Shown one piece after another: positions 1-7,388 of a DNA stretch of 41,618 nt. The stretch is from Burkholderiales bacterium (GTDB taxonomy: Bacteria > Pseudomonadota > Gammaproteobacteria > Burkholderiales > Burkholderiaceae_E). The stretch spans positions 1 through 41,618 of the forward strand of contig JAPOKJ010000032.1 of assembly GCA_029977705.1 (NCBI GenBank), read 5' to 3'. Positions within the stretch are counted from its first letter, which is position 1. Each line of letters starts with the position of its first letter. The notes below the pieces were generated by a model. That model did not search any database. It saw only the letters and a list, made by a program, of their open reading frames with translations, and was not told the DNA's origin. Made by a program: the position numbers and the translations under genes.

Positions 1-61
1 CCCCGCGCCCCCCCCCCCCCTCCACCCCCCCTGGGGCTCCTCCGGCCGGGGGCGGGAGGGG
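1..61. other. C/G-rich low-complexity window edge
   Basis: The first bases are runs of C, then a C/G-rich stretch that does not translate into anything resembling the N-terminal side of ArgC, although the downstream reading frame clearly is ArgC. This looks like low-quality or collapsed sequence at a contig end rather than biology. The missing 5' part of argC should lie here or upstream. Confidence 0.5.
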
Positions 62-655
62 GTGCTGGCCCATGAAGGGCCCGCTGCGGCCGACAGCGCG
101 GATCAAGCAAACAAGCCCCTGCCCTTCCAGATCTCCGGCCTGAGCCTGCAGCACAAGCATGTACCCGAGATCCAGCGCCACGCCGGCCTGCAGGCGCGGC
201 CCTTCTTCGTGCCCTCGTACGGCAGCTTCCGGCAGGGCATCGCGCTGAGCATTCCCCTGCATCGCGCGATGTTCTCGCAAGACGTCAGCAGCGAAACCTT
301 GCGCGCGCTGCTGGTCCAGCGCTATCGCGACCAGCCCCATGTGCAGGTGCTCGATGCCACGCAGACCGCCGACGTGGACAAGCTCGATCCCCAGGCCCTC
401 AATGGCAGCAACGATCTGCAACTGGCGGTGTTCGGGAATGATGACCATGGCCAGTTCCTGCTCACCGCCGTGTTCGACAACCTGGGCAAGGGTGCATCGG
501 GCGCGGCCGTGCAGAACCTCGATCTGATGCTCGGGCACGCGGCCAATGCGGCACGCCCGACCCACGCAGACGAAGTGGCCCTCCCGACCCACGCGACAAA
601 CCTGGCCGTGGGCCCCAGCCCCTTGAACACCCACCCCCTGGAGAAGGCCGCATGA
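62..655 (+). CDS. argC: N-acetyl-gamma-glutamyl-phosphate reductase, C-terminal part (5' truncated)
   Basis: ArgC makes N-acetylglutamate semialdehyde from N-acetylglutamyl phosphate with NADPH in cytoplasmic arginine biosynthesis. The visible ~190 residues carry C-terminal hallmarks: [11 protein letters not shown] with the family His, a [10 protein letters not shown] stretch and [20 protein letters not shown] near the end. This pattern resembles the shorter (~310 residue) ArgC type. The NADP-binding half and catalytic Cys are absent because the frame runs into the low-complexity window start, so the GTG at 62 is only the first codon available and not the true start. After the conserved LMLG the protein has about 35 extra residues containing two PTHA units encoded by a 12-base direct repeat. 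The stop overlaps the argD start by 4 bases (ATGA), which implies translational coupling. Confidence 0.88.
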   Translation: MLAHEGPAAADSADQANKPLPFQISGLSLQHKHVPEIQRHAGLQARPFFVPSYGSFRQGIALSIPLHRAMFSQDVSSETLRALLVQRYRDQPHVQVLDATQTADVDKLDPQALNGSNDLQLAVFGNDDHGQFLLTAVFDNLGKGASGAAVQNLDLMLGHAANAARPTHADEVALPTHATNLAVGPSPLNTHPLEKAA

Positions 656-1845
656 CCCCCACCGCACTGATGGACATCACCGCCCGCCCGGGCACGGTCT
701 TCGAGCGCGGCGAAGGCAGCTGGCTTTGGGACACCCAGGGCCGCCGCTACCTGGACTTCGTGCAGGGCTGGGCGGTGAACACGCTCGGCCATGCGCCGGC
801 CGTGATCCGCGAGGCGCTCGATGCGCAATCGCGCCTGCTGCTCACGCCCAGCCCGGCCTTCTACAACGCGCCGGCGATCGAACTGGCCCGCAGACTTACG
901 CAGCACAGCGTCTTCGATCAGGTCTTCTTCACCAACAGCGGTGCCGAGGCCAATGAAGGCGCGATCAAGCTGGCGCGCAAATGGGGCCAGCTCCACAAGG
1001 GCGGCGCGCACGAGATCATCACCTACGCGGACGGTTTTCATGGCCGTACGCTCGCAACCATGTCCGCCTCCGGCAAGCCCGGCTGGGACCGGATGTTTGC
1101 ACCGCAGGTGCCGGGCTTTCCGAAGGCGCATCTCAACGACCTGGCCTCGGTGCAGGCCTTGATCGGACCCGACACCGTGGCCATCATGCTCGAGCCGATC
1201 CAGGGCGAGAGCGGCGTGAACCCGGCGACGACCGCTTTTCTGCAGGGCCTGCGCCGGCTATGCGATGAGCACGAGTTGCTACTGATCTTCGATGAGGTGC
1301 AGACCGGCATCGGACGCCTCGGCCAGTTCTTCGGCTACCAGCACTTCGGCGTCACGCCCGACATCGCGACGCTGGCCAAGGGCTTGGGCGGTGGCGTGCC
1401 GATCGGGGCATTGCTGGCACGCCAGCATGCCTGCGTGTTCGTGCATGGCGATCAGGGCGGCACCTTCAATGGCAATCCGCTGATGTGCGCGGTGGGGCAG
1501 GCGGTGCTCGACGAAGTGCTGGCGCCGGACTTCCTGCCGCGGGTGCGCGCTGCCGGCGAGCACCTGACCCGCCGGTTGCAAACGCTTTCAGCGCACTACG
1601 GACTGGGCGCGGTGCGCGGCGCGGGCCTGCTGCAAGCGCTGGAGTTGGGTCAGCCGATCGCGGCGCAACTGGTGGCCCATGCGCGCGAACAATTGATGCT
1701 GGGTGGCGCACAGGCCAACACAGGCCTGCTGCTCAATGCGCCCCGACCCGCCGTGCTGCGCTTCATGCCGGCGCTGACGGTGAGCCTGGAGGAGATCGAC
1801 CAGATGATCGAAGGACTGGCGCAAAGCCTGAAAGCCGTGCGCTGA
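652..1845 (+). CDS. argD: Acetylornithine aminotransferase (class III PLP aminotransferase)
   Basis: The product is a 397-residue class III aminotransferase of usual ArgD length. It transfers an amino group from glutamate to N-acetylglutamate semialdehyde, giving N-acetylornithine, and ArgD enzymes often also serve succinyldiaminopimelate synthesis. The PLP site is recognisable: [16 protein letters not shown] near residues 94-109, the cofactor Asp in FDEVQTG (D214), and the Schiff-base lysine in TLAKGLGGG (K243). [11 protein letters not shown] follows as expected. The ATG at 652 overlaps the argC stop, so argC and argD form one transcript, and ArgC directly precedes ArgD in the pathway, which supports this assignment over other class III aminotransferases. 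The gene ends 7 bases before the convergent crotonase gene. Confidence 0.88.
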   Translation: MTPTALMDITARPGTVFERGEGSWLWDTQGRRYLDFVQGWAVNTLGHAPAVIREALDAQSRLLLTPSPAFYNAPAIELARRLTQHSVFDQVFFTNSGAEANEGAIKLARKWGQLHKGGAHEIITYADGFHGRTLATMSASGKPGWDRMFAPQVPGFPKAHLNDLASVQALIGPDTVAIMLEPIQGESGVNPATTAFLQGLRRLCDEHELLLIFDEVQTGIGRLGQFFGYQHFGVTPDIATLAKGLGGGVPIGALLARQHACVFVHGDQGGTFNGNPLMCAVGQAVLDEVLAPDFLPRVRAAGEHLTRRLQTLSAHYGLGAVRGAGLLQALELGQPIAAQLVAHAREQLMLGGAQANTGLLLNAPRPAVLRFMPALTVSLEEIDQMIEGLAQSLKAVR

Positions 1846-1852
1846 ACGCCCT

Positions 1853-2641
1853 TCAACGGCCCTGGAACTTCGGCTCGCGCCGCTCCGCCGAGGCCTTGAC
1901 GCCTTCCTTGAAGTCCTCGGACTTGAACTGGGCGTTCTGATGCACGCTCTCGTTGGCCACCGCGGTGCGGATGGCATCGACCAGGCCCACGCGCAGCGAG
2001 GAGCGGGTGGCCTGCACTGCAAGCGGTGCCGAGATGGCGATCTCGGCCGCCAGCTTGATGGCTTCGGCACGGACCTGGTCCTGGGGCACCAGCACATCGG
2101 CCAGGCCCATGGCCACAGCCTCATCGCCCGTCACGCGGCGACCGGTGTAGAACAGCATCGCGGCCTTTTGCACGCCCACCAGGCGCGGCAGCGTCACCGA
2201 CAGGCCGAAGCCGGGGTGAAAGCCCAGGCGCGTGAAGTTGGCCGAGAACTTGGCCTCCTTGCAGGTGACACGAAAATCACCGACCAGGGCCAGGCCCAGG
2301 CCGCCGCCGATGGCCGGACCCTGCACCGCCGTGATCACCGGCTTGGCGCAGGAGAACATGCGCACCGCCTCGAAGTACAGCGGATTGATGCGGCGCGGGC
2401 TGTCGACCTGATTGTTGCTGCGCTTGGGGTCGCTGAAGTTGGCCCCGGCACAGAAGGACGAACCCTGCGAGGCGAGCACGATGCTGCGGCACTCGGGATC
2501 CAGGTCGAGCGCCTCGAAGGCACTGGCAATACCCTGGATCATCTCCATGTCAAAGAAGTTGTGCGGCGGACGGCACATCTCGACGATGGCCACATGGCCT
2601 TGCTTGCTGACCTGGATGGAAGGCGTGGTGACTTCAGACAT
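1853..2641 (-). CDS. Crotonase-superfamily protein (enoyl-CoA hydratase/isomerase-like) without the catalytic Glu pair
   Basis: This 262-residue protein has the crotonase fold signature: oxyanion-hole segments SSFCAGANFSD (about 61-71) and GPAIGGGLGLAL (about 108-119). The two acidic residues used by classical hydratases (Glu144 and Glu164 in rat enoyl-CoA hydratase) align by eye with G116 and F136. Simple hydration is therefore doubtful, and isomerisation, thioester hydrolysis or another crotonase reaction is possible. It is the last gene of a minus-strand unit, 21 bases after the smaller acyl-CoA dehydrogenase gene. That fits a beta-oxidation-like step acting on the product of the two dehydrogenases. 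The substrate cannot be named from sequence. Confidence 0.82.
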   Translation of the reverse strand: MSEVTTPSIQVSKQGHVAIVEMCRPPHNFFDMEMIQGIASAFEALDLDPECRSIVLASQGSSFCAGANFSDPKRSNNQVDSPRRINPLYFEAVRMFSCAKPVITAVQGPAIGGGLGLALVGDFRVTCKEAKFSANFTRLGFHPGFGLSVTLPRLVGVQKAAMLFYTGRRVTGDEAVAMGLADVLVPQDQVRAEAIKLAAEIAISAPLAVQATRSSLRVGLVDAIRTAVANESVHQNAQFKSEDFKEGVKASAERREPKFQGR

Positions 2642-2662
2642 GTTGACCTCGTCGGTGGGATT

Positions 2663-3736
2663 TCAGGAAAGGGAGGCGAACTGGCGCGCGGTGACGCCAG
2701 GCCAGAAGCCCTCGGAGCGGGCACGGATGGCAGCCTGCCCCAGGCGCAAGGCCCACTGGGCATCTGAGCCATAGACTTCACGCCAGGCCCACAGGCGGCG
2801 GGTCGCAAAGTTGAGGGCATGATCGTAGGTAAAGCCGATGGCGCCATGGGTCTGGTGCGCGATCGATGCGCAGCGCGTGGCCGCTTCGCCCCCACGCACC
2901 TTGGCCACCGCAATGCTGAACAAGGCCTGGGGATGGTCACCACCGGTCACGTCGGGCGCGTCATTGCAGGCCACCTGCGCGGCCACGCGCGCCGCACAGA
3001 CTTCGCCGGCCATCAGGGACAAGGATTGCTGGATGGCCTGGTTGCGACCGATCGGCTTGCCGAACTGGACACGGTCCATCGAGTACTGCACCGACTGCTC
3101 GAGCAGCCATTCCATGGCACCGACCATCATGGCCGAGCGCGCCAGCGCGCCCAGGCTCTCGACCGGGCGACCCAGGGACTTGAAGGGATTGGCAAAGCGC
3201 GCGAGCACGGGTGCCTTGTCGAAGGCCACGCCATCGGCCGGCTCGAGGGCGGCATTGGTGCGCGGTGTGATCGTGACACTGCCCGAGGCCGCCAGATCGA
3301 CCATCACCAGTTCGGAAGGGGTGGCCACCAGGGCCCAACGGCAATAGCGTGCCCAGGTGACGCGGGGGGCGCTGCCACTGAGGCCGTCGCCGGCCAGGCT
3401 CAGGCCGGCCGCCTGGGTTTCGTCCACCAGGGCCATCGGTTCCTGCGGCACATCCAGCCCCGCTGCCGACAGCAATTGTGCGGCGATCATGGTCTCGGCC
3501 AGCGGCAGGGGCGCCTGCCAATAGCCCAGGCCGCGCAGGATCGGGTAGGCATCGGCCCAGCTGGCGCCGATGCCGCCCGAGGCCTCGCTGGCCAGCGCCA
3601 GGCTCAGGCCGTTGTCGACGACTGTCTGCCAGAGCCGTTGGGGGAATTCGCCTTTTTCGAAGCGCTCGAGCAAGGCCTTGTCGACATTGTCGGCAAAGAT
3701 GCGTGCCGCGCTTTCTGCAATCATCGAATCGCTCAT
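2663..3736 (-). CDS. Acyl-CoA dehydrogenase family protein (357 aa, degenerate partner-like subunit)
   Basis: The protein belongs to the acyl-CoA dehydrogenase family of FAD enzymes that desaturate acyl-CoA thioesters. The C-terminal helical domain is clear, with SMDRVQFGKPIGRNQAIQQ (about 218-236) and HQTHGAIGFT further on. The middle beta domain is poorly conserved and lacks the EPxxGSD-type substrate/flavin loop seen in the neighbouring paralogue. A short degenerate dehydrogenase encoded next to a complete one is the pattern of alpha2-beta2 heterotetrameric enzymes known from steroid side-chain catabolism, where flavin sites form at the subunit interface. The ATG overlaps the stop of the upstream dehydrogenase by 4 bases, consistent with stoichiometric coexpression. 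The substrate is unknown. Confidence 0.85.
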   Translation of the reverse strand: MSDSMIAESAARIFADNVDKALLERFEKGEFPQRLWQTVVDNGLSLALASEASGGIGASWADAYPILRGLGYWQAPLPLAETMIAAQLLSAAGLDVPQEPMALVDETQAAGLSLAGDGLSGSAPRVTWARYCRWALVATPSELVMVDLAASGSVTITPRTNAALEPADGVAFDKAPVLARFANPFKSLGRPVESLGALARSAMMVGAMEWLLEQSVQYSMDRVQFGKPIGRNQAIQQSLSLMAGEVCAARVAAQVACNDAPDVTGGDHPQALFSIAVAKVRGGEAATRCASIAHQTHGAIGFTYDHALNFATRRLWAWREVYGSDAQWALRLGQAAIRARSEGFWPGVTARQFASLS

Positions 3737-4893
3737 CGCAGTCCGAGTCCTTTCGCAATGATGCCGCGCAGGATTTCGCGGGTGCCGCCGCGCAGGGAGA
3801 AGGAAGGCACCGCACGGGTGGTGTAGGACAGGGCCCAGTCCAGCTTGGAGCCCGGTACGGTACGGCCACCAAAAAGGTCATGGGCAATGTCGGGCATGGC
3901 CTGCTCGACCAGGGCACCCTGATCCTTGACCAGGGCCGCTGCCTGGGCCGGGTTTTCGCCCCGGGCCAGCATGCCGGAGACACCCAGCGACATCTGGCGC
4001 AGCGCGCCGTAGCTGGCCACGATGCGGCCGATGGCGGCTGCCTCGCGCGGATCGTCGGGGTTGGCTTCGTCGAGCATCTCGAACAGCAGTTGCGAGCTGC
4101 TCAGGTAGCGCTCGGGGCCGCTGCGCTCAAAGGCCAGCTCGCCCGAGACCTGTTTCCAGCCATCGCCCTCGGCGCCGATCAGGTGCTCATGGGGCACCAG
4201 CACATCATCGAAGGTGACCTCGTTGAAGTCATGCTCGCCCAATTGGTTGATGATCGGGCGGATGGTGATGCCCGGCGACTTCATGTCGATCAGGAACTGC
4301 GACATGCCGGCGTGGCGCTGCTCACTGGGACCGCCGGTGCGCAGCAGGGCGATCATGTAGTGCGAGGAATGGGCCCGCGAGGTCCAGACCTTGCGGCCAT
4401 TGACCACCCAGCCGGCATCGGTGCGTACCGCGCGCGAGCGGATCGAGGCCAGGTCGGAGCCGGAATCGGGCTCGCTCATGCCGATGCAAAAGAAGATCTC
4501 GCCGCGCGCAATGCCGGGCACGATGCGGGGTGCGAGAAGCTCGGGGGACAGGCGCATCAGCAACAGCGCGCTCTGGCGCTCGGCGATCCAGTGGGCACTG
4601 ACCGGTGCGCCGGCCGAGAGCATTTCTTCCATCACCACGTAGCGCTCGAGAGCGGTGCGCTCCTGACCGCCATAGCGCTTGGGCCAGGTCATGCCGATCC
4701 AGCCACGGGCGCCGATCAGCCGGCTGAACTCGGGGTCGGAGCCGGACCAGTTGCGCACGCGCTTTTCGTGCGGAAAGGTTTTCATGAAGTCCGCCAGGAA
4801 GGCGCGCACCTCGGCGCGCAAGGCCTCGCACTCGGGCGGCAAGCTGCAAGGCGCAATGTTCAGGTCTTGAATTTGGATTCTCCCGATGACCAA
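3733..4893 (-). CDS. Acyl-CoA dehydrogenase (complete-type subunit; start uncertain)
   Basis: This is an acyl-CoA dehydrogenase of about 380 residues. Family features are MTWPKRYGGQ (about 68-77), the CIGMSEPDSGSD loop (about 136-147), VNGRKVWTS (about 164-172) and the C-terminal LRGGTREILRGIIAKGL. The MCAD-type catalytic Glu position near the C-terminus is Gly here. A Glu in LAFERSGPER (E256) sits in the helix that carries the base in isovaleryl-CoA dehydrogenase and in steroid-type enzymes, so I infer E256 is the base. No ATG is available near the N-terminus. The first usable codon is TTG at 4893. An in-frame ATT seven bases after a GGGAGA stretch, or a CTG just before LNIAP, are alternatives. 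It heads the dehydrogenase-dehydrogenase-crotonase unit, divergent from the CoA-transferase gene. Confidence 0.85.
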   Translation of the reverse strand: MVIGRIQIQDLNIAPCSLPPECEALRAEVRAFLADFMKTFPHEKRVRNWSGSDPEFSRLIGARGWIGMTWPKRYGGQERTALERYVVMEEMLSAGAPVSAHWIAERQSALLLMRLSPELLAPRIVPGIARGEIFFCIGMSEPDSGSDLASIRSRAVRTDAGWVVNGRKVWTSRAHSSHYMIALLRTGGPSEQRHAGMSQFLIDMKSPGITIRPIINQLGEHDFNEVTFDDVLVPHEHLIGAEGDGWKQVSGELAFERSGPERYLSSSQLLFEMLDEANPDDPREAAAIGRIVASYGALRQMSLGVSGMLARGENPAQAAALVKDQGALVEQAMPDIAHDLFGGRTVPGSKLDWALSYTTRAVPSFSLRGGTREILRGIIAKGLGLR

Positions 4894-5082
4894 TCCGGTT
4901 CATCATGCCATGCCCGTGGCGCCGGAACGTGAACCGATTCCGCAACGCACAAGGGAGCGTGTGCAATTCCACGGGGAAAGCCCGGTGCAGCAGTGGCACA
5001 TGACCCCGTTTGCGACAGGGCCTTGTGCTAGCCTGAAACGGTTGCCTACCCTCAGACTCCGCCGCGCTCGGAGCACGACCCC

Positions 5083-6339
5083 ATGACTGCTTCCGGCTCC
5101 ACCGCCCCCGCTTCCCGGACCCCGGGCCCTGCCGCCACCGGCCCCCTGGCCGGCGTGCGCATCCTGGACCTGACGGCGGTCGTGCTCGGGCCGCTGGCCA
5201 CCCAGATCCTGGCCGATTACGGGGCCGACGTGATCAAGATCGAAAGCCCCGAGGGCGATCTGATGCGTGCCAATGGCGTTTCGAAAACCCCGGGCATGAG
5301 TTCCATCTTCATGGCCATCAACCGCAACAAGCGTTCGGTGGCTGTCGATCTCAAGACCGCCGAAGGCCAGGCACTGCTGCACGAACTGGTCAAGGGCGTG
5401 GACGTGCTGGTGCACAACATGCGCGTGGCAGCGATCGAACGCCTGGGTATGGGCTATGAGGCGGTGGTCAAGCTGAACCCCAACATCGTCTACTGTGTGG
5501 CCACCGGCTTTGGACAGAGCGGCCCGGATGCGGCGCGCCCCGCCTTCGATGACGTGATCCAGGCTGGCTGCGGGCTGGCGGCCCTCAATGGCCACACCCG
5601 AGGGGCGCCGGAATATGTGCCCTCGCTGATCGCTGACAAGACCACAGGCATGGCCGTTGTCAATGCAATCCTGGCTGCCTTGTTCCATCGCGAGCGCAAG
5701 GGCGAGGGTCAGTATGTCGAGGTGCCGATGCTCGAGACCATGACGGCCTTCACCCTGGCCGAGCATCTGGGCGGACTGAGCTTCGACCCACCGCCGGCCA
5801 AGGCCGGCTATGCCCGCCTGATGGCGGGGGGCCGCATGCCGGCGCCCACCGCCGATGGCCATGTGGCGATGCTGCCCTACACCAACGACCACTGGGTCGC
5901 CTTCTTCACCGGTGTGGGCAGGCCCGATCTGGCCGAGCGCTGCCGCACCGAGACCCGTCACGAACGCAATGGCCGCGTCAAGCAGTTGTATGCCGACATG
6001 TTCGAACAGACGCGCAAGCTGACCACCGCCGAATGCGTCGCCCTGTGCGATCGGCTCGACATCCCCTGCACGCGCATATACGCGCTCGACGAATTGCCCG
6101 AACATCCGCAGCTCAAGGCCGTCGGCATGTTCCAGCCCCTGCAGCACCCCACCGAAGGGGCCACTGTAGCGGTGCGGCCGGCCACCCTGTTTGCCAGGAC
6201 CCCGGCCTCGATCCGAAGTGCTGCCCCGCAGGTCGGCGAGCACAGCATCGAATGCCTGATGCAGGCTGGCATCCCGCGCGAGCGCCTCGAGGCACTCGAG
6301 AAAGCCGGCGTGCTGCGCCAGTATCGTCCCAAGGCTTGA
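5083..6339 (+). CDS. CaiB/BaiF (class III) CoA-transferase
   Basis: The 418-residue product is a family III CoA-transferase, which moves CoA between an acyl-CoA donor and a free carboxylic acid through an enzyme-bound anhydride. The N-terminal GPLAGVRILDL (about 20-30) and the ADYGADVIKIE stretch (about 44-54) are family hallmarks. The catalytic aspartate is the Asp of IADKTTGM (D185). A proline/alanine-rich tail of about 20 residues precedes the core, so the first ATG may be slightly early. The gene is divergent from the dehydrogenase/crotonase unit and 23 bases upstream of a Bug binding protein gene. A likely role is CoA activation of an imported acid that the dehydrogenases then oxidise. 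The acid is unknown. Confidence 0.87.
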   Translation: MTASGSTAPASRTPGPAATGPLAGVRILDLTAVVLGPLATQILADYGADVIKIESPEGDLMRANGVSKTPGMSSIFMAINRNKRSVAVDLKTAEGQALLHELVKGVDVLVHNMRVAAIERLGMGYEAVVKLNPNIVYCVATGFGQSGPDAARPAFDDVIQAGCGLAALNGHTRGAPEYVPSLIADKTTGMAVVNAILAALFHRERKGEGQYVEVPMLETMTAFTLAEHLGGLSFDPPPAKAGYARLMAGGRMPAPTADGHVAMLPYTNDHWVAFFTGVGRPDLAERCRTETRHERNGRVKQLYADMFEQTRKLTTAECVALCDRLDIPCTRIYALDELPEHPQLKAVGMFQPLQHPTEGATVAVRPATLFARTPASIRSAAPQVGEHSIECLMQAGIPRERLEALEKAGVLRQYRPKA

Positions 6340-6362
6340 TTCCCCAACGCAGGAGGACTTCC

Positions 6363-7325
6363 ATGATCCGCAAACTGATCGTCACCGCACTGGTGTTGCT
6401 GGCACCGGCCCTGAGCCATGGCCAGGCCGCCAATTATCCGAACAAGCCGATCCGCATCATCGTGCCCTTCACGGCCGGCAGTGGTGCCGATTCCAGTTCG
6501 CGCGCCTACGGCGAGATCCTCTCCAAGCTGTTTGGCCAGCCGGTGATCGTCGAGAACCGGCCCGGGGCCAGTGGCATTCTCGCAATGCAGGCGGTCAAGA
6601 ACGCACCGGCCGATGGCTACACCATCCTGACCGCCACCAACTCGCCGATGACCGTCAATCCGGTGGTGATGAAGAACCTGCCCTACGACTCGCTCAAGGA
6701 TTTCCGGCCAGTGATCGGTGTCAGCAAGGGACCCGTCGCCTTCATCGTGAAGGCCGACTCACCGTACAAGACCATGAAGGACCTGATCGATGCCGCCCGC
6801 AAGGAAGGCAAGGGCCTGGCGGTGGGCAATTATTCGGCGGGCTATGAGCTGATCGGTGCCTGGCTCGGCAACCTGACCGGCCTGCCGATCATCCCGGTCA
6901 CCTACAAGGGCGGCGATCCGATGATGATCGATGTCATCGGCGGGCAGCTGACCACCGCCGCCACCGACTTTGGCGGTGCTGCACCCCGCCTGCGTGAAAA
7001 TCGCCTGCGCGCACTGGCCATCTCCGCCGATGTCCGCGATCCGGCCTTCCCCGACATTCCGACCATGAAGGAAAGCGGCTTTCCCGAATTCGAGTCCTGG
7101 GTCTGGACCTCTTTCTTCGTGCGCGCCGACACGCCCGACGACATCACCCAGAAACTGTACGAGGGCTTCAAACGCGCGATGGCCACGCCCGAAGGGCGGG
7201 CCTATCAGGCGTCCCTGCCCTCCAAGCTGATGGACCTGGGCCCGGCAGACATGCGGGCCTTCATCAGCGCAGAGCTCGAGCGCTTCCGGGGCATCGCCAA
7301 GGCCGCGGGGATTCAGCCCAAGTAG
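6363..7325 (+). CDS. Bug-family (TctC-like) periplasmic solute-binding protein
   Basis: The 320-residue protein starts with a Sec signal peptide (about residues 1-22, MIRKLIVTALVLLAPALSHG). The mature Bug-family start follows, YPNKPIRIIVPFTAGSGAD, and then VENRPGASGILAMQAVKNAPADGYT. Bug/TctC proteins bind carboxylates or amides in the periplasm, and many are orphan receptors without TctAB membrane subunits, as here. The start at 6363 is preceded by a strong AGGAGG. It lies 23 bases after the CoA-transferase gene on the same strand, so the two are likely cotranscribed, and the ligand may be the acid the transferase activates. That link is inferred from position. Confidence 0.9.
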   Translation: MIRKLIVTALVLLAPALSHGQAANYPNKPIRIIVPFTAGSGADSSSRAYGEILSKLFGQPVIVENRPGASGILAMQAVKNAPADGYTILTATNSPMTVNPVVMKNLPYDSLKDFRPVIGVSKGPVAFIVKADSPYKTMKDLIDAARKEGKGLAVGNYSAGYELIGAWLGNLTGLPIIPVTYKGGDPMMIDVIGGQLTTAATDFGGAAPRLRENRLRALAISADVRDPAFPDIPTMKESGFPEFESWVWTSFFVRADTPDDITQKLYEGFKRAMATPEGRAYQASLPSKLMDLGPADMRAFISAELERFRGIAKAAGIQPK

Positions 7326-7388
7326 GCGGGCATCCCCCGGCTCCGACGCGACAGGCCTTGGCCGACGGCGGCGGACCTGAAGCCGGCA

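Noticed and set aside
4994-5013. TGGCAC followed by TTTGC, resembling a sigma-54 promoter before the CoA-transferase gene
   Set aside because: The GG and GC elements are about 15 bases apart instead of 10.
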